Positions 1 through 9,768 are shown, counted from the stretch's first letter. The stretch is DNA of 43,621 nucleotides from Clostridiales bacterium (GCA_024691135.1 JAILNZ010000055.1:1-43621); one strand, 5' to 3'. Program-made: numbers and translations. Notes: a model not told the origin generated them from the sequence alone.

Positions 1-1281
1 TTCATCCAGATATTTGTTGAAATCCCTGAACCTGATATCTTCAATGTTGTAATCGCTCTTTACGTCGCTGTTAAAAGCTATACATGATAAAGAATCGTCG
101 AATACGGCTACAACAGGATTTCCTTTCTTCAGATCGGAAGAATAAAACTTGTATTTACCGGAAACCTGCGGAGTGAAAGAGAATACCTCCTGAGCTATCT
201 TTTCATCATATTCTTCACGGTCGATGTGCACGGTTTCCCCCAACTCAATGCTATTTGCGGTTGAATCGTTGATGATAAAATAGTACATGATCTTTCGTAG
301 CATTTTTTCTTCTGTGCTGTTAAATGCTATCTGATAATATACGACTTCATTACAGTCATCAGGCAGGTTCATCTTAGGATTCCCCAAATTGTAATCAATT
401 TGGTTTGTAAAGCCTTCTACCAGGAGAATATAGTAGATCTGATCATATGAACCGCCGTCGATCGTGATATCTGGGAAGACCGAAGTCCTTCCCTCAAGAG
501 TTTCCCATGCCTTGATCTCTCTTACGAAATCTCCGTCATATTCCTTAAAACACATGTTTGGATCGATAATAAGAGAAAAAAACACTTTGTAAGTTCCGGA
601 AGACTGATCTGTTATGTCACATCGGAGCATACCCCTGTCTGCTTTTAAGGTAACCGACGGTTGGGTCGAATCAAGTTTTGTGTATCCAGAACTGTCGGAA
701 TATGAATCGTAGTACCACTGGTATGTATATTTTGTGTTTGAAGGTAATCCGAGGAACTTCATATCTACCTTGAGTTCTTTGTTTTTCTGAACCAGGTATT
801 CATAAGAAAAGTAGTCATCTTCCGGATAACCCTTGCCGATCAATTGGGTCATTCTTCCGTCAGTTGTAACACTGATCTCGAAATCAGGCTCAACCCAAAC
901 ATTGCACATATAGATCGGCTTCCCGTCTGTTCTCTCTACGGTAAAGTAATATGATTCCTTCTCGAGCCACAGACTCAGTTGATCAATGCCGCTTTTTATC
1001 AGCTTAAGATCCTCGTCATAGACATTGATCTTAATATCTTGGGCGGGATTCATAAAATAATACGACTCACTCTTGATAACATAATTACTTTCCATACTCG
1101 GAGTTATCTTATACGTGGCAGAGTCAGAGTTACTTATATATGCCATGCTTCCGCCGATCTTCATATCGACCGCGTCCCCTTTATCAGGAACGACATCGGC
1201 TGATACCGGCAAAACGAAGCCGCCGAGCATCAAGGTCACCGTCAATAGGATTACAGCAGACCTCTTCAAGATTTTGTTCAT
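1..1281 (-). CDS. Secreted protein with signal peptide and Ig-like segment; C-terminus truncated at the window edge
   Basis: Manual translation of the minus strand from ATG at 1281 gives MNKILKRSAVILLTVTLMLGGFVLPVSADVVPDKGD..., open to position 1. It is absent from the ORF track because it runs off the edge. It contains the Ig-like pattern YTYQWYYDS...GMLRCDITD. Confidence 0.85.
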   Translation of the reverse strand, partial: MNKILKRSAVILLTVTLMLGGFVLPVSADVVPDKGDAVDMKIGGSMAYISNSDSATYKITPSMESNYVIKSESYYFMNPAQDIKINVYDEDLKLIKSGIDQLSLWLEKESYYFTVERTDGKPIYMCNVWVEPDFEISVTTDGRMTQLIGKGYPEDDYFSYEYLVQKNKELKVDMKFLGLPSNTKYTYQWYYDSYSDSSGYTKLDSTQPSVTLKADRGMLRCDITDQSSGTYKVFFSLIIDPNMCFKEYDGDFVREIKAWETLEGRTSVFPDITIDGGSYDQIYYILLVEGFTNQIDYNLGNPKMNLPDDCNEVVYYQIAFNSTEEKMLRKIMYYFIINDSTANSIELGETVHIDREEYDEKIAQEVFSFTPQVSGKYKFYSSDLKKGNPVVAVFDDSLSCIAFNSDVKSDYNIEDIRFRDFNKYLDE

Positions 1282-1336
1282 CGGGTACACCTCCCTTGTT
1301 TTAGACGTAATTGTAGAGTTTCCTTTATAATATCAC

Positions 1337-1368
1337 AAAACGGCAACACTCCTTTATGTTGCCGTTTT
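1337..1368 (-). terminator. Intrinsic terminator-like hairpin, possibly bidirectional
   Basis: Inverted repeat AAAACGGCAAC / GTTGCCGTTTT with a 10-nt loop, just downstream of the solute-binding protein stop. Confidence 0.8.
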
Positions 1369-1408
1369 ACTTGAACAATTTTAAGATATCCCGGATGCCC
1401 GTTTTGGA

Positions 1409-2818
1409 TCAGCTGATCTCGGTCACCTCTGCTTCAAATGAGGCCTTGGCATCATCTACCGTATCATAATCCCCCAGATAATAGGACTTGACTGATGCAT
1501 AGAAAGCTTCGTTGATCCGGTAGTCATTTGCTCCCGTTATGGTGTAATCGATCCCTGAGGCCACATCGAAAAGAAGCGTGTACGGATTTTGCCCGCCGAG
1601 CCATTCGAGTCCGAACGAGGAATCCTCCGACATCTCCTTCATTATCGACTTGGAGTTGACAAAGATCCCCTTGTTTGTCGCCATATCCTTAAGGTTATCG
1701 GGATCAATACATATGGCCTGCATTATATCTCCTGCGTCCTTTTTCATATCACAGGAAGGAGATGCCATGAGCCAGCTGCCGCCTGAACAGTAATTGACAG
1801 GAGATTTGATAAAGCCCCAGTTTCCGTATGTCTCATCATCAGGATCGGAGAGGAGCGATCTTCCCATATCGAGAGTTCCCCAGTAAGAGAGGATGTTTTC
1901 GTTCGTATAAGGTTTAACGGTAATACCGCCTTCTTCGTTGATCACTTCAAACGTGAGATTCTCTTCAAAGAAAGCATCTGCATAAGTATAGAAACCTTCA
2001 AGATCCGGATCGACCGTAAGAGTACCGTTCACTATCCACGGGGTCTTTTTGACAGCCCCGTAAGGGGTCTCAAGATCACCTATCGTAGCTATTGCCTTGG
2101 CCTCTCCTTCGGATGCCTTCTGAACGGCCTGCGCCATCTTAAGGAAACTGTCCCATGAAGAGAAATACTGCGATACTTCAGAAGGTTCTGTCACGCCCAG
2201 GTATTCCTCCGTAAGGAGCTTATTATAGAAAACCCCCGCAGGGGCGGCTTCCCAGGTGATACCTCTGATTACTCTCTCGGAATCATCCGAGGAATAGAGA
2301 ATATATGCAAACATATCCTGAAGGTCAGCGTAGTCAAGTCCGAGTTCGTTGATTGGAAGAGCCCTGTCTGAATCAATATATTCCTGAGCCCATGAGGAAT
2401 CTGCCACATAAAGATCCGGGAGGTCTTCTCCTGAATCAAATGCCTTGTCGAGATATGCCTTGTAGGATTCGATGTCTCCGTCACCTACGACTTCGTATTC
2501 AAAACTGATATCCGTATAAATATCGATTAGTTCTTCGAGATCGTGATTCCAGGACCAGATAACGATAGGATCAGTACCTTCGTTAACGGCTTCCTGTGCG
2601 CCGAGATCAGTAAAACCTGTCAGGGATATCTTGTCATCTACTACTATGCTCGGTGTGGTCGGGTCGGGATCAACGATGTCGGTCGGCTTTGTGGTCTTCG
2701 TCGTAACGGAAGTCTCGGCAGTTTCCGTCGTATCCGTCTCCTTCTTTTCGCATGAAGTCAAAAGACCCAAAAACATAGTTGCGGTCAAACAAAGAGCGAT
2801 ATATCTTCTCATCTTCAT
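1409..2818 (-). CDS. Extracellular solute-binding lipoprotein (ABC sugar transporter type)
   Basis: 469 aa. Lipobox signal MKMRRYIALCLTATMFLGLLTSCEKK, Thr-rich linker, then a family-1-like solute-binding fold (PDLYVADSSWAQEYIDS..., GVFYNKLLTEEYLG..., WGFIKSPVNYCSGGSWLMASPS). Confidence 0.8.
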   Translation of the reverse strand: MKMRRYIALCLTATMFLGLLTSCEKKETDTTETAETSVTTKTTKPTDIVDPDPTTPSIVVDDKISLTGFTDLGAQEAVNEGTDPIVIWSWNHDLEELIDIYTDISFEYEVVGDGDIESYKAYLDKAFDSGEDLPDLYVADSSWAQEYIDSDRALPINELGLDYADLQDMFAYILYSSDDSERVIRGITWEAAPAGVFYNKLLTEEYLGVTEPSEVSQYFSSWDSFLKMAQAVQKASEGEAKAIATIGDLETPYGAVKKTPWIVNGTLTVDPDLEGFYTYADAFFEENLTFEVINEEGGITVKPYTNENILSYWGTLDMGRSLLSDPDDETYGNWGFIKSPVNYCSGGSWLMASPSCDMKKDAGDIMQAICIDPDNLKDMATNKGIFVNSKSIMKEMSEDSSFGLEWLGGQNPYTLLFDVASGIDYTITGANDYRINEAFYASVKSYYLGDYDTVDDAKASFEAEVTEIS

Positions 2819-2895
2819 TGCCGTTTCCTCCTGCCCGCCGGTAAAGTGCTTTACGTCGGAAGTTTACAACAAATAGTGCTTTGTTGCAACTTACG

Positions 2896-3714
2896 TCACT
2901 TCCCTGCCGCCATGAATGCCTCGATTATCTTCACTGCACATTCATTGTCGGAATTATCCATCTCAAGAAAGCCTGTGTCAGTCAGAAGACCGCTCGATAC
3001 GACCAGGACATAAGGACCGTTGACCGCATCTGTCATGATGGTCCTCTCCTCAGGATCGTTCATAAGGAGCTCGCCGGTCTCTTCGTCATAAGAGAAGAAT
3101 GATCTCTCGGCGGTCGTAAGTGACGAGAGGTTCTCGGAAAAATCCTTCCAGTCGACATTCGAGATGTCGCGCATCTGGGATCTGTATGTATAGGTCAGCT
3201 GCCCGCTGCTCACTGCCTGCTTATATGTGGTGGATTCGGTATCGAGTTCAAAGATGTCGACACGCATGACTACGTTCATCGATTCCTCGATATCTTCCGT
3301 ATATACCTTGAAAGTGGTGTAGTTGAGGATGTCATCTTCTTCCGATACCTCGGCATCGCACTCGGCCTGAAGCTCTTTGGTGTAATACCAGCATTCGCCC
3401 TCGAAGACACTTACTTTGCTCATGTCGGAAAACCACGACTTGACGGCGTCGCTGTCTGCCATGTAAGCGACCATCTCTTCGAAGAGCATGCCCGAAGCAT
3501 CCTTCTCCTCAGAAGGTTCTGTTTCCGGAGGCTGTTCTTCCTTCCTGTTGCTGTCAATGATCTTGACCTGTATCGCTGCCGCGCGGTCAAAATACCCTTC
3601 TGTCGGAGTCAGATCCGAAGGAAGGGCGTCTTTCTTACAGCCCGCAAATGCTATGACGGTCAATACCGAGAGCAGTACTGCCGTGTTTTTGATAAATACA
3701 CTTCTTGTTCCCAT
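2896..3714 (-). CDS. Putative lipoprotein, paralogue of 3781..4521
   Basis: 272 aa. Signal and lipobox-like VLTVIAFAGCKK. Shares a YMxxSxAVxxWF...F.GECWY...ELQxxCDxEV...(I/L)NYT(T/S)F core with its neighbour. Confidence 0.75.
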   Translation of the reverse strand: MGTRSVFIKNTAVLLSVLTVIAFAGCKKDALPSDLTPTEGYFDRAAAIQVKIIDSNRKEEQPPETEPSEEKDASGMLFEEMVAYMADSDAVKSWFSDMSKVSVFEGECWYYTKELQAECDAEVSEEDDILNYTTFKVYTEDIEESMNVVMRVDIFELDTESTTYKQAVSSGQLTYTYRSQMRDISNVDWKDFSENLSSLTTAERSFFSYDEETGELLMNDPEERTIMTDAVNGPYVLVVSSGLLTDTGFLEMDNSDNECAVKIIEAFMAAGK

Positions 3715-3780
3715 ACGGGTTCATTTTACCCTTCGAAAAATATCAATGCAAATCTATGTCTTCGGCAAATTGACGAAAGA

Positions 3781-4521
3781 TCAGGATCCGAATGCCGTAA
3801 AAGCATCTACGATGCCGTGAGCACGCTCGTTTTCGGAGGAAAACGCCTCGATGATCTCACCTTCCGGATTGATGCCGCTGTGAACAACGATTACAAATCT
3901 TCCGTTAAGTCCGTGGATAGGGAGCGTAACGTCGATGGTGTCATCCAGTGTAACGACGTTTCCTGACGCATCATAAGTGTAGAGCAGACGCTCTGCAGTC
4001 GTCATATTATGGAAATCAGCGAGGTACTGATCCTTGTCAAGTCCGTCGGTGTCGCGGTAAGGCACCTTCATCTTGAAGGTGATCTCCCCGTCTTCCTTCA
4101 CCTTATTATAGTAATCGGAACCCTCTTCGAGCTCGAAGATCTCAAAATACGTGACCTCGCCTTCGATCTGGTCCTTTGAACTGTAATAGATATGAAATGA
4201 CGTGTAGTTGATGATATTCGGTTCAAGCTCTACTTCGACATCACATACCTTCTGAAGCTCCGGGATATCGTACCAGCACTCACCCGTAAAACCGTCAAAG
4301 GACTCGGTCTCTTCAAACCAGGTGGTTACGGCTTCGGAGGACTTCATATAATTTACTATCTCCGAAAAGGAACTGTCATCACTGTTACCCGCTGCCACTT
4401 CATAAGTCTGGTTAGAGCCCGAAGCAGCGCTGTCTGCCGGATTCTCATTCGTGGAATGATAATTACACGCGGTAAGGAAGACCGCGGCAAGGCATATACT
4501 GGCAAATATCTTAAGTTTCAT
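3781..4521 (-). CDS. Putative lipoprotein, paralogue of 2896..3714
   Basis: 246 aa. Lipobox signal MKLKIFASICLAAVFLTACNYH, with the same core motif as the adjacent lipoprotein. Confidence 0.75.
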   Translation of the reverse strand: MKLKIFASICLAAVFLTACNYHSTNENPADSAASGSNQTYEVAAGNSDDSSFSEIVNYMKSSEAVTTWFEETESFDGFTGECWYDIPELQKVCDVEVELEPNIINYTSFHIYYSSKDQIEGEVTYFEIFELEEGSDYYNKVKEDGEITFKMKVPYRDTDGLDKDQYLADFHNMTTAERLLYTYDASGNVVTLDDTIDVTLPIHGLNGRFVIVVHSGINPEGEIIEAFSSENERAHGIVDAFTAFGS

Positions 4522-4598
4522 AATGATCCCCTCTCATGGGTCAGCCCCTCAGGGGCAAACACGTTAACATCATATTCTTTTGGCACTTGTTCGTCAAC

Positions 4599-4633
4599 GA
4601 AAAAAGCGGAGAGCCATATTAAGGACCCTCCGC
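4599..4633 (-). terminator. Intrinsic terminator after the MacB-like gene
   Basis: Minus-strand GCGGAGGGTCCTTAATATGGCTCTCCGC followed by TTTTTTCG, 15 nt past the stop at 4648. Confidence 0.8.
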
Positions 4634-4647
4634 CTGTATATATCATT

Positions 4648-5904
4648 TTAGTATGTCGGCTCCACATATACTTCGTTCAGAGCCTCCTCAGGCTCTTCGA
4701 TCCTGTCGAACTTTCCGCCCGGCTTACGGAGCCTTAAGATCATGATGATGATACCTATGATCAGGAGGATGATCCCGATAAGGAGCGCCGCTTCGAAGAA
4801 GAACAGCCTCTCCGTCGCGAGGATGGAGGCCTTCTCCCAATAAGGGAATTCATATCCTGCGGTCTTGCTGTTGAACTCACCAATCGGCATGACCTGGTCA
4901 TAAACATTATCCACTCTGAACCTTCCCGTGTTACTTACGATCCTGTACTGAGGTTCGCTTACGTTATAGGAAGGAAGGGCATTGAGCATATCGCTCTTGG
5001 CAACGCCCTTAACGGCCTCCGGAAGGAATGCCTCGTAGCATGTTATTGCGAGCGGAGTTGCATAGAAGTCTTCTCCCGTATTTCCGCCCGGCGAGAAGTA
5101 TCCCTTTTCCGAGAGCTGATCGATCTTCGAGAAATAGCAGAATACCCTGTACTTGCCCGAGCCCGTGATCTCATCGATCTTAGTCTTCTTTTCGCGGATT
5201 ACGCCGACTATCGTCATTTCCTCCCCGAAAAGCTGTACCTTCTTGCCGCTTACGGAATACGACTTGAAGAGTTTCCAGGCCAGCTCGTCATTGATGACTA
5301 TCTGGTTTTTATCATACTCATTCTCCGGAAGGAATCCGCCGTCCATGAACTCGAACGGATGGAATGCCTTGAAGTTGCCTCCGACTGCCACTATGTCGGC
5401 ATCAAAATCTATGTAACCCGTCTTTTCAACTCCGTTAACCGTTATCGTCTTCTGATAAATTCCCGAGGAGCTGAACGTCGTGGAGTAACAGTCCTCCCAG
5501 CCGACAGGACCCGTGGACTTGGATTTTTTCTTCTTGCCGCCCGAGCCCTTTCCCGAATCGACGGTTCCCTGCAGAGATTCCCTTATATCTTCAACATCTT
5601 TCAGGGTAATGGAGTTTCCTTCGCCGAGGGACGTAAGCGGATAAGTATTGTCCACCCTGTTCCCCTTCGCGAAAACACTCATCTGCCTGTAGGAGATCTT
5701 TCCGCCGTTCTGCCAGACCTCGTTAAGGTACTGGTCTCTTCTTCCGTTCAAGGTATTGAAGATCATGACGGACATGGAGATGATGATCGCCACAGCGATC
5801 AGGATCACCCAGAAGTGAGCCGTGAGGACTACATTTTTGAAGGTATTCTTGGCGGACTTTCTTATGTCACGCCAGTAGTCCCTGATCCAATTGATTATAC
5901 CCAT
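4648..5904 (-). CDS. MacB-like periplasmic-core-domain protein lacking a complete FtsX permease domain
   Basis: 418 aa. N-terminal TM (HFWVILIAVAIIISMSVMIF), extracytoplasmic MacB_PCD-like region (IVINDELAWKLF...GKKVQLFGEEMTIVGVIR), and only one C-terminal TM (FFFEAALLIGIILLIIGIIIMILRL). Confidence 0.65.
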   Translation of the reverse strand: MGIINWIRDYWRDIRKSAKNTFKNVVLTAHFWVILIAVAIIISMSVMIFNTLNGRRDQYLNEVWQNGGKISYRQMSVFAKGNRVDNTYPLTSLGEGNSITLKDVEDIRESLQGTVDSGKGSGGKKKKSKSTGPVGWEDCYSTTFSSSGIYQKTITVNGVEKTGYIDFDADIVAVGGNFKAFHPFEFMDGGFLPENEYDKNQIVINDELAWKLFKSYSVSGKKVQLFGEEMTIVGVIREKKTKIDEITGSGKYRVFCYFSKIDQLSEKGYFSPGGNTGEDFYATPLAITCYEAFLPEAVKGVAKSDMLNALPSYNVSEPQYRIVSNTGRFRVDNVYDQVMPIGEFNSKTAGYEFPYWEKASILATERLFFFEAALLIGIILLIIGIIIMILRLRKPGGKFDRIEEPEEALNEVYVEPTY

Positions 5905-5911
5905 TGATGCG

Positions 5912-7645
5912 TCACTCCTTCTTGCTGTAATCCTGAAGTCTTACGCGGTCTCCGTCCTTGAGTGGTTCTTCGCTTCGTGTGACATACTGGTACTTTGAAT
6001 CAAGTTTCTCGCCCTTGATGGCAGTCCTTGCTCCGTCAGTATCCTCGATATCGACCATTATCTTCTTAACCGTATACTTGGTTCCGAGAGGTGTTGACTT
6101 CTCGACGAGTGCGTAAACAAACGTGCCGGAATTGTCCGTAATGACTGCACTGCTCGGAACGATATTCTCATAGTTCTTGTTTGACTTGCCTGCTATGACG
6201 GTGATCTCATCGCCCGGGAAGATATAGTCACCTTCTACCTTGCACTTAACGATCCTGTTCGTTCTCGGAGCATTCTTATCAGGCTTGATGGAAGTGATCC
6301 TTACGGATCTGACCCATGAATTGTCAGGCGTGAGCTCCATACCCGTATAGAAGCCCTGAGTCTTCTCCGTCTCGAAGTTGAACTCTACCGAGCACTCCAT
6401 CTGATCAGCATCAGGCAGAACAGAGAAGAGAACGTCACCTTCGTGGATCACGTCTCCTTCTGCAACACTGAGATCATAGAGACTTCCGTTTGCAGGAGCT
6501 TCGATGGTAACGATGCTCATGTTCTTCTCATACTCGGCGATCTTCTTTTCATAGTCCTCGAGCTGCTTAATCTGCTTCGTATATGAATCGGTATCCTTTT
6601 CCGCCTGGATACCGTCAAGGATATTCTGATTATTGAGATCCTTCTTGGCTTTATCAAGTTGCTTATTTGCTTCCGTTACCTGCTTCTTCGCTTCATCGAC
6701 CGAAGGAACCATCTCCTGCTCGGCGATCACGGTCTGTGCATCGGCAATGGCACTGCTCAGTTCCGTCTTCTTTGCAGAATAACTTGCAAGTCTGTCACTT
6801 GCGGCAGAGAGATTGCCCTCCGCCTCGTTCTTCTTGGATTCGATCTCGGCGATCTTGTCCTCGAGTTCCTTTATCTTCTGCTCATTGCCGTTGGAAGGTG
6901 CCGTCGTCTCTGTCGGCTCTGTTCCCTCTTCGCCCTCGCTTCCTTCTCCGCCTTCATTTGCGGCAGGTGTCGGAGTCGAAGCAGGTTCGCTCTTGAGCTT
7001 CTCGATCTGAGCCTGAAGATCAGCTATCTGCGAGTCATAAGACGAGATCAGTGTGTTCAGATCCTCGACCTGCTGGGCATTTGCCTCGATCTCGGCCTCG
7101 ACTATGGTAAGTTCCGTCTGCTTGGTATTGATAACAGAATTTGCTTCGCTTATCTTGGAATCCTTCTGCTGCGCATCGTTCAATGTCGCATTGGCTTTAT
7201 TGACCGTCTCCTGAGCCTGGTCGACAGTGTCCTTGAAAATGGTAGAATTATCATCCTTAGGAGTCCTTGCCGCGTAATCCATCTGCTTCTTGAGTTCGTC
7301 ATAGGAATCAAGAAGTGTCTCATATTCGGTCTTGTCTTCTATTTCTGAAAGTGTGATGACAGGAGTACCCTTGACCACGTAATCGTATGTATCGTAATCG
7401 ATCTTGTGGATCTTACGTCCCTCAAGCCCCTTCGGCACCTTATACTGTGTCTTGTTGTCACACTGGATATATCCCTTTGCGGAATTCGTAAAGGAGAGAT
7501 TGCCCCACTGCGAGTATTCTGCAACCACCTTCGGGATAGTTGCATTCATTATAGTATTCGAAAAGAATGTGAGGAGAAGCATTACAACAAGGAATGCTAC
7601 TATCGCCCTGATTACCCATCTTCTTGTTTTCTTCTTGTCAGCCAT
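5912..7645 (-). CDS. HlyD-family / RND-type adaptor (membrane fusion protein) with a long coiled coil
   Basis: 577 aa. N-terminal TM anchor, biotinyl-lipoyl-like halves (KIDYDTYDYVVKGTPVITL; IEAPANGSLYDLSVAEGDVIHEGDVLFSV), long heptad region and C-terminal beta domain (VVPSSAVITDNSGTFVYAL-like). Confidence 0.8.
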   Translation of the reverse strand: MADKKKTRRWVIRAIVAFLVVMLLLTFFSNTIMNATIPKVVAEYSQWGNLSFTNSAKGYIQCDNKTQYKVPKGLEGRKIHKIDYDTYDYVVKGTPVITLSEIEDKTEYETLLDSYDELKKQMDYAARTPKDDNSTIFKDTVDQAQETVNKANATLNDAQQKDSKISEANSVINTKQTELTIVEAEIEANAQQVEDLNTLISSYDSQIADLQAQIEKLKSEPASTPTPAANEGGEGSEGEEGTEPTETTAPSNGNEQKIKELEDKIAEIESKKNEAEGNLSAASDRLASYSAKKTELSSAIADAQTVIAEQEMVPSVDEAKKQVTEANKQLDKAKKDLNNQNILDGIQAEKDTDSYTKQIKQLEDYEKKIAEYEKNMSIVTIEAPANGSLYDLSVAEGDVIHEGDVLFSVLPDADQMECSVEFNFETEKTQGFYTGMELTPDNSWVRSVRITSIKPDKNAPRTNRIVKCKVEGDYIFPGDEITVIAGKSNKNYENIVPSSAVITDNSGTFVYALVEKSTPLGTKYTVKKIMVDIEDTDGARTAIKGEKLDSKYQYVTRSEEPLKDGDRVRLQDYSKKE

Positions 7646-7677
7646 TTTACGCCTCCACTAATCCTAAAAATGATATT

Positions 7678-8748
7678 TTACTTAATGCCCGAATGCGAGA
7701 TACCTTCGACCAGATACTCTTCACCCCAAAGGAATATGAGGAGTGCCGGTATCATGTAGAGCGCGGAGGCCGCAAACGCTATTCCTATCTCAGCTTCATT
7801 GATCTGCGACAGGAAGACCGATAAAGGTTGTTTCTGTTCGTCCGTAAGAAGTACCAGCGGCTGTTCAACCATGTTCCAGTAGTCGATGAACAGGAGGATC
7901 GCCATCGCGAAGATGGCACTCTTACAGGTCGGAAGGGCGATCTTGGTAAATATCTGCCACTCGGTCGCCCCGTCGAGCTTCGCAGCTTCGACATATGAAG
8001 AAGGTATCTGTCTCATGTACTTCGTAAGAAGGAAGCAACTGAACGTCGAGAAGATGCCCGGTAGGATGATCGCCCAGAAAGTATTCAGCAAGTGAAGCTT
8101 TTCCGCGATCATATAGTTAGGAACGAGTGTTACCTGGAACGGCATGAGCATCAGGATGACGTATGAGAAGAAGAGGATCTCTCGCCTTCTTTTTCGATAC
8201 CTTGCAAAGCTGTATGCCGCGAGCGAAGATACCACGAGCTGTCCCAGAACGATAGGAACTACCATGATAACGGAGTTCCAGAACTTAAGAAGGTACGTAG
8301 GGCTCATGAAGAGCAACGTCTTGTACTGTTCAAAAGTAACCTTCTCAGGGACCATTCGAAGTACCGGTGTCTTATCCAGATAAGCTGCTCCGGACTCTTT
8401 GGCATGACCGGACAGGCTCTGGAAGATGACTCCGTAGTTGTCCTGGATCTCTGCCGATGACATAAACGAGTTGATGAATGTATAGAAGATAGGAATGAGA
8501 GCCAGTATCGACGCGATTATCGCGATACAGATGCCCAGTCCCATCGCACACTTGATGAGCGTGTTCCTTCTGGCAAGGACGCCTGCCGCTCTCTTTCTCT
8601 CTTTTGTGAAGAAGGCTTCCCTTTCTTCGGTCGACATGCTGTCGAACATGCTTACCGGTTTTTCGACATGGACATAGACCTTACGTCTGGCCTGAGTAGC
8701 CGCCAGTTTCCGCTGTTTGCGTATCAATTCTTCATTTCTGTATGGCAT
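7678..8748 (-). CDS. Carbohydrate ABC transporter permease (MalG-like)
   Basis: 356 aa. Multiple TM segments and the EAA-type loop YVEAAKLDGATEWQIFTKIALPTCKSA. Confidence 0.9.
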   Translation of the reverse strand: MPYRNEELIRKQRKLAATQARRKVYVHVEKPVSMFDSMSTEEREAFFTKERKRAAGVLARRNTLIKCAMGLGICIAIIASILALIPIFYTFINSFMSSAEIQDNYGVIFQSLSGHAKESGAAYLDKTPVLRMVPEKVTFEQYKTLLFMSPTYLLKFWNSVIMVVPIVLGQLVVSSLAAYSFARYRKRRREILFFSYVILMLMPFQVTLVPNYMIAEKLHLLNTFWAIILPGIFSTFSCFLLTKYMRQIPSSYVEAAKLDGATEWQIFTKIALPTCKSAIFAMAILLFIDYWNMVEQPLVLLTDEQKQPLSVFLSQINEAEIGIAFAASALYMIPALLIFLWGEEYLVEGISHSGIK

Positions 8749-8751
8749 GTT

Positions 8752-9699
8752 CTACTCCTCTATGTCTCCGCCGAACTTGGCCTCTGCAAAGAAGAGGAAT
8801 CCGACTATTATTATCATTGCTATACACATTACGATGGCGCCTGCCGAGAGCTTCGAATAATCGAGGTGCCTGAATGCGTTGTTCATATAATGCTGAAGCA
8901 TATAGAGCGTATCGAACGGATAGTCACCGGTAAGAAGGTAAACTTCACGGAAGATCTTGAAGGAATTGATGAGTGACATGATTCCTACAAAGAAGATCGT
9001 TGAGCTTAAGTAGTGCATCTTGATCGAGAAGAATCTCTTGACCGGGCCCGCACCGTCCATCTTCGCCGACTCGATGACTTCGGTCGGGATATTGTTCAGA
9101 GCCGCAAGGAACAGAACCATGTTGTAGCCTAAGTTCTTCCAGATGAACATGAGAAAGATAACGATCTGCGCGTAGGATGATTTGAGCCAGTCGATCTTGT
9201 TCATCCCGAACAGGCTTGCGAACCAGCCGTTGATTACGCCGTTATAACTGAAGAATACCTGCCAGATCAATACGATGGATGCGACAGGAACCATCATCGG
9301 GTTAAGAAGGATGCTCCTGAAGATACTCTTGCCCGGCATACCGCTGTTAAGAAGGAGTGCCACGAGAAGCGACAGAACGATCGCGAGAGGCACTGATATG
9401 AGCGCAAAGGTAAGTGTGTTCTTGGAAGCGTTGACAAAAGCCGAGTTCGTTATGACCCTGCCGTAGTTGGCAAAGCCTACAAAATCCGAATTGGTCGGCG
9501 ATTTCTGGAACGAGGTCTTGAGCAGCATAAGCAGCGGAAGGAAAAAGAACAGCAGAACGCCTGCCAGGCTGGGCAGGAGGTATCCCGTAAACACACCCCA
9601 GTCAAGCAACTTTCTCCTTCTGTGAAGGCGCTTCTTGCGCTTGGCAAGCTCAGCCTTCCGGAGCAGCAACTCTCCTCTTTTGTTTTGACTTTCCGACAT
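8752..9699 (-). CDS. Sugar ABC transporter permease (MalF-like)
   Basis: The ORF extends to 9837, but ATG at 9699 (MSESQNKRGELLLRKAELAKRKKR) is preceded by an AAGGAAG RBS. EAA-type loop VIESAKMDGAGPVKRFFSIKMHYL. Confidence 0.88.
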   Translation of the reverse strand: MSESQNKRGELLLRKAELAKRKKRLHRRRKLLDWGVFTGYLLPSLAGVLLFFFLPLLMLLKTSFQKSPTNSDFVGFANYGRVITNSAFVNASKNTLTFALISVPLAIVLSLLVALLLNSGMPGKSIFRSILLNPMMVPVASIVLIWQVFFSYNGVINGWFASLFGMNKIDWLKSSYAQIVIFLMFIWKNLGYNMVLFLAALNNIPTEVIESAKMDGAGPVKRFFSIKMHYLSSTIFFVGIMSLINSFKIFREVYLLTGDYPFDTLYMLQHYMNNAFRHLDYSKLSAGAIVMCIAMIIIVGFLFFAEAKFGGDIEE

Positions 9700-9768
9700 T
9701 TTATAATACTTCCTTATGTAGAATAGTTTACTTTTAATTTCCCAATTGTCCAGTTTTCCCTTATTTGT

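Noticed and set aside
2867-2886. CAACAAA/TTTGTTG hairpin between the SBP and lipoprotein genes as a terminator
   Set aside because: AT-rich 7-bp stem without a T-tract; too weak to call.
6659-7348. 229-aa plus-strand ORF antisense to the HlyD-like gene
   Set aside because: Complement of a coiled-coil region (Leu/Arg/Cys-rich translation), typical of antisense to E/K/A-rich sequence.
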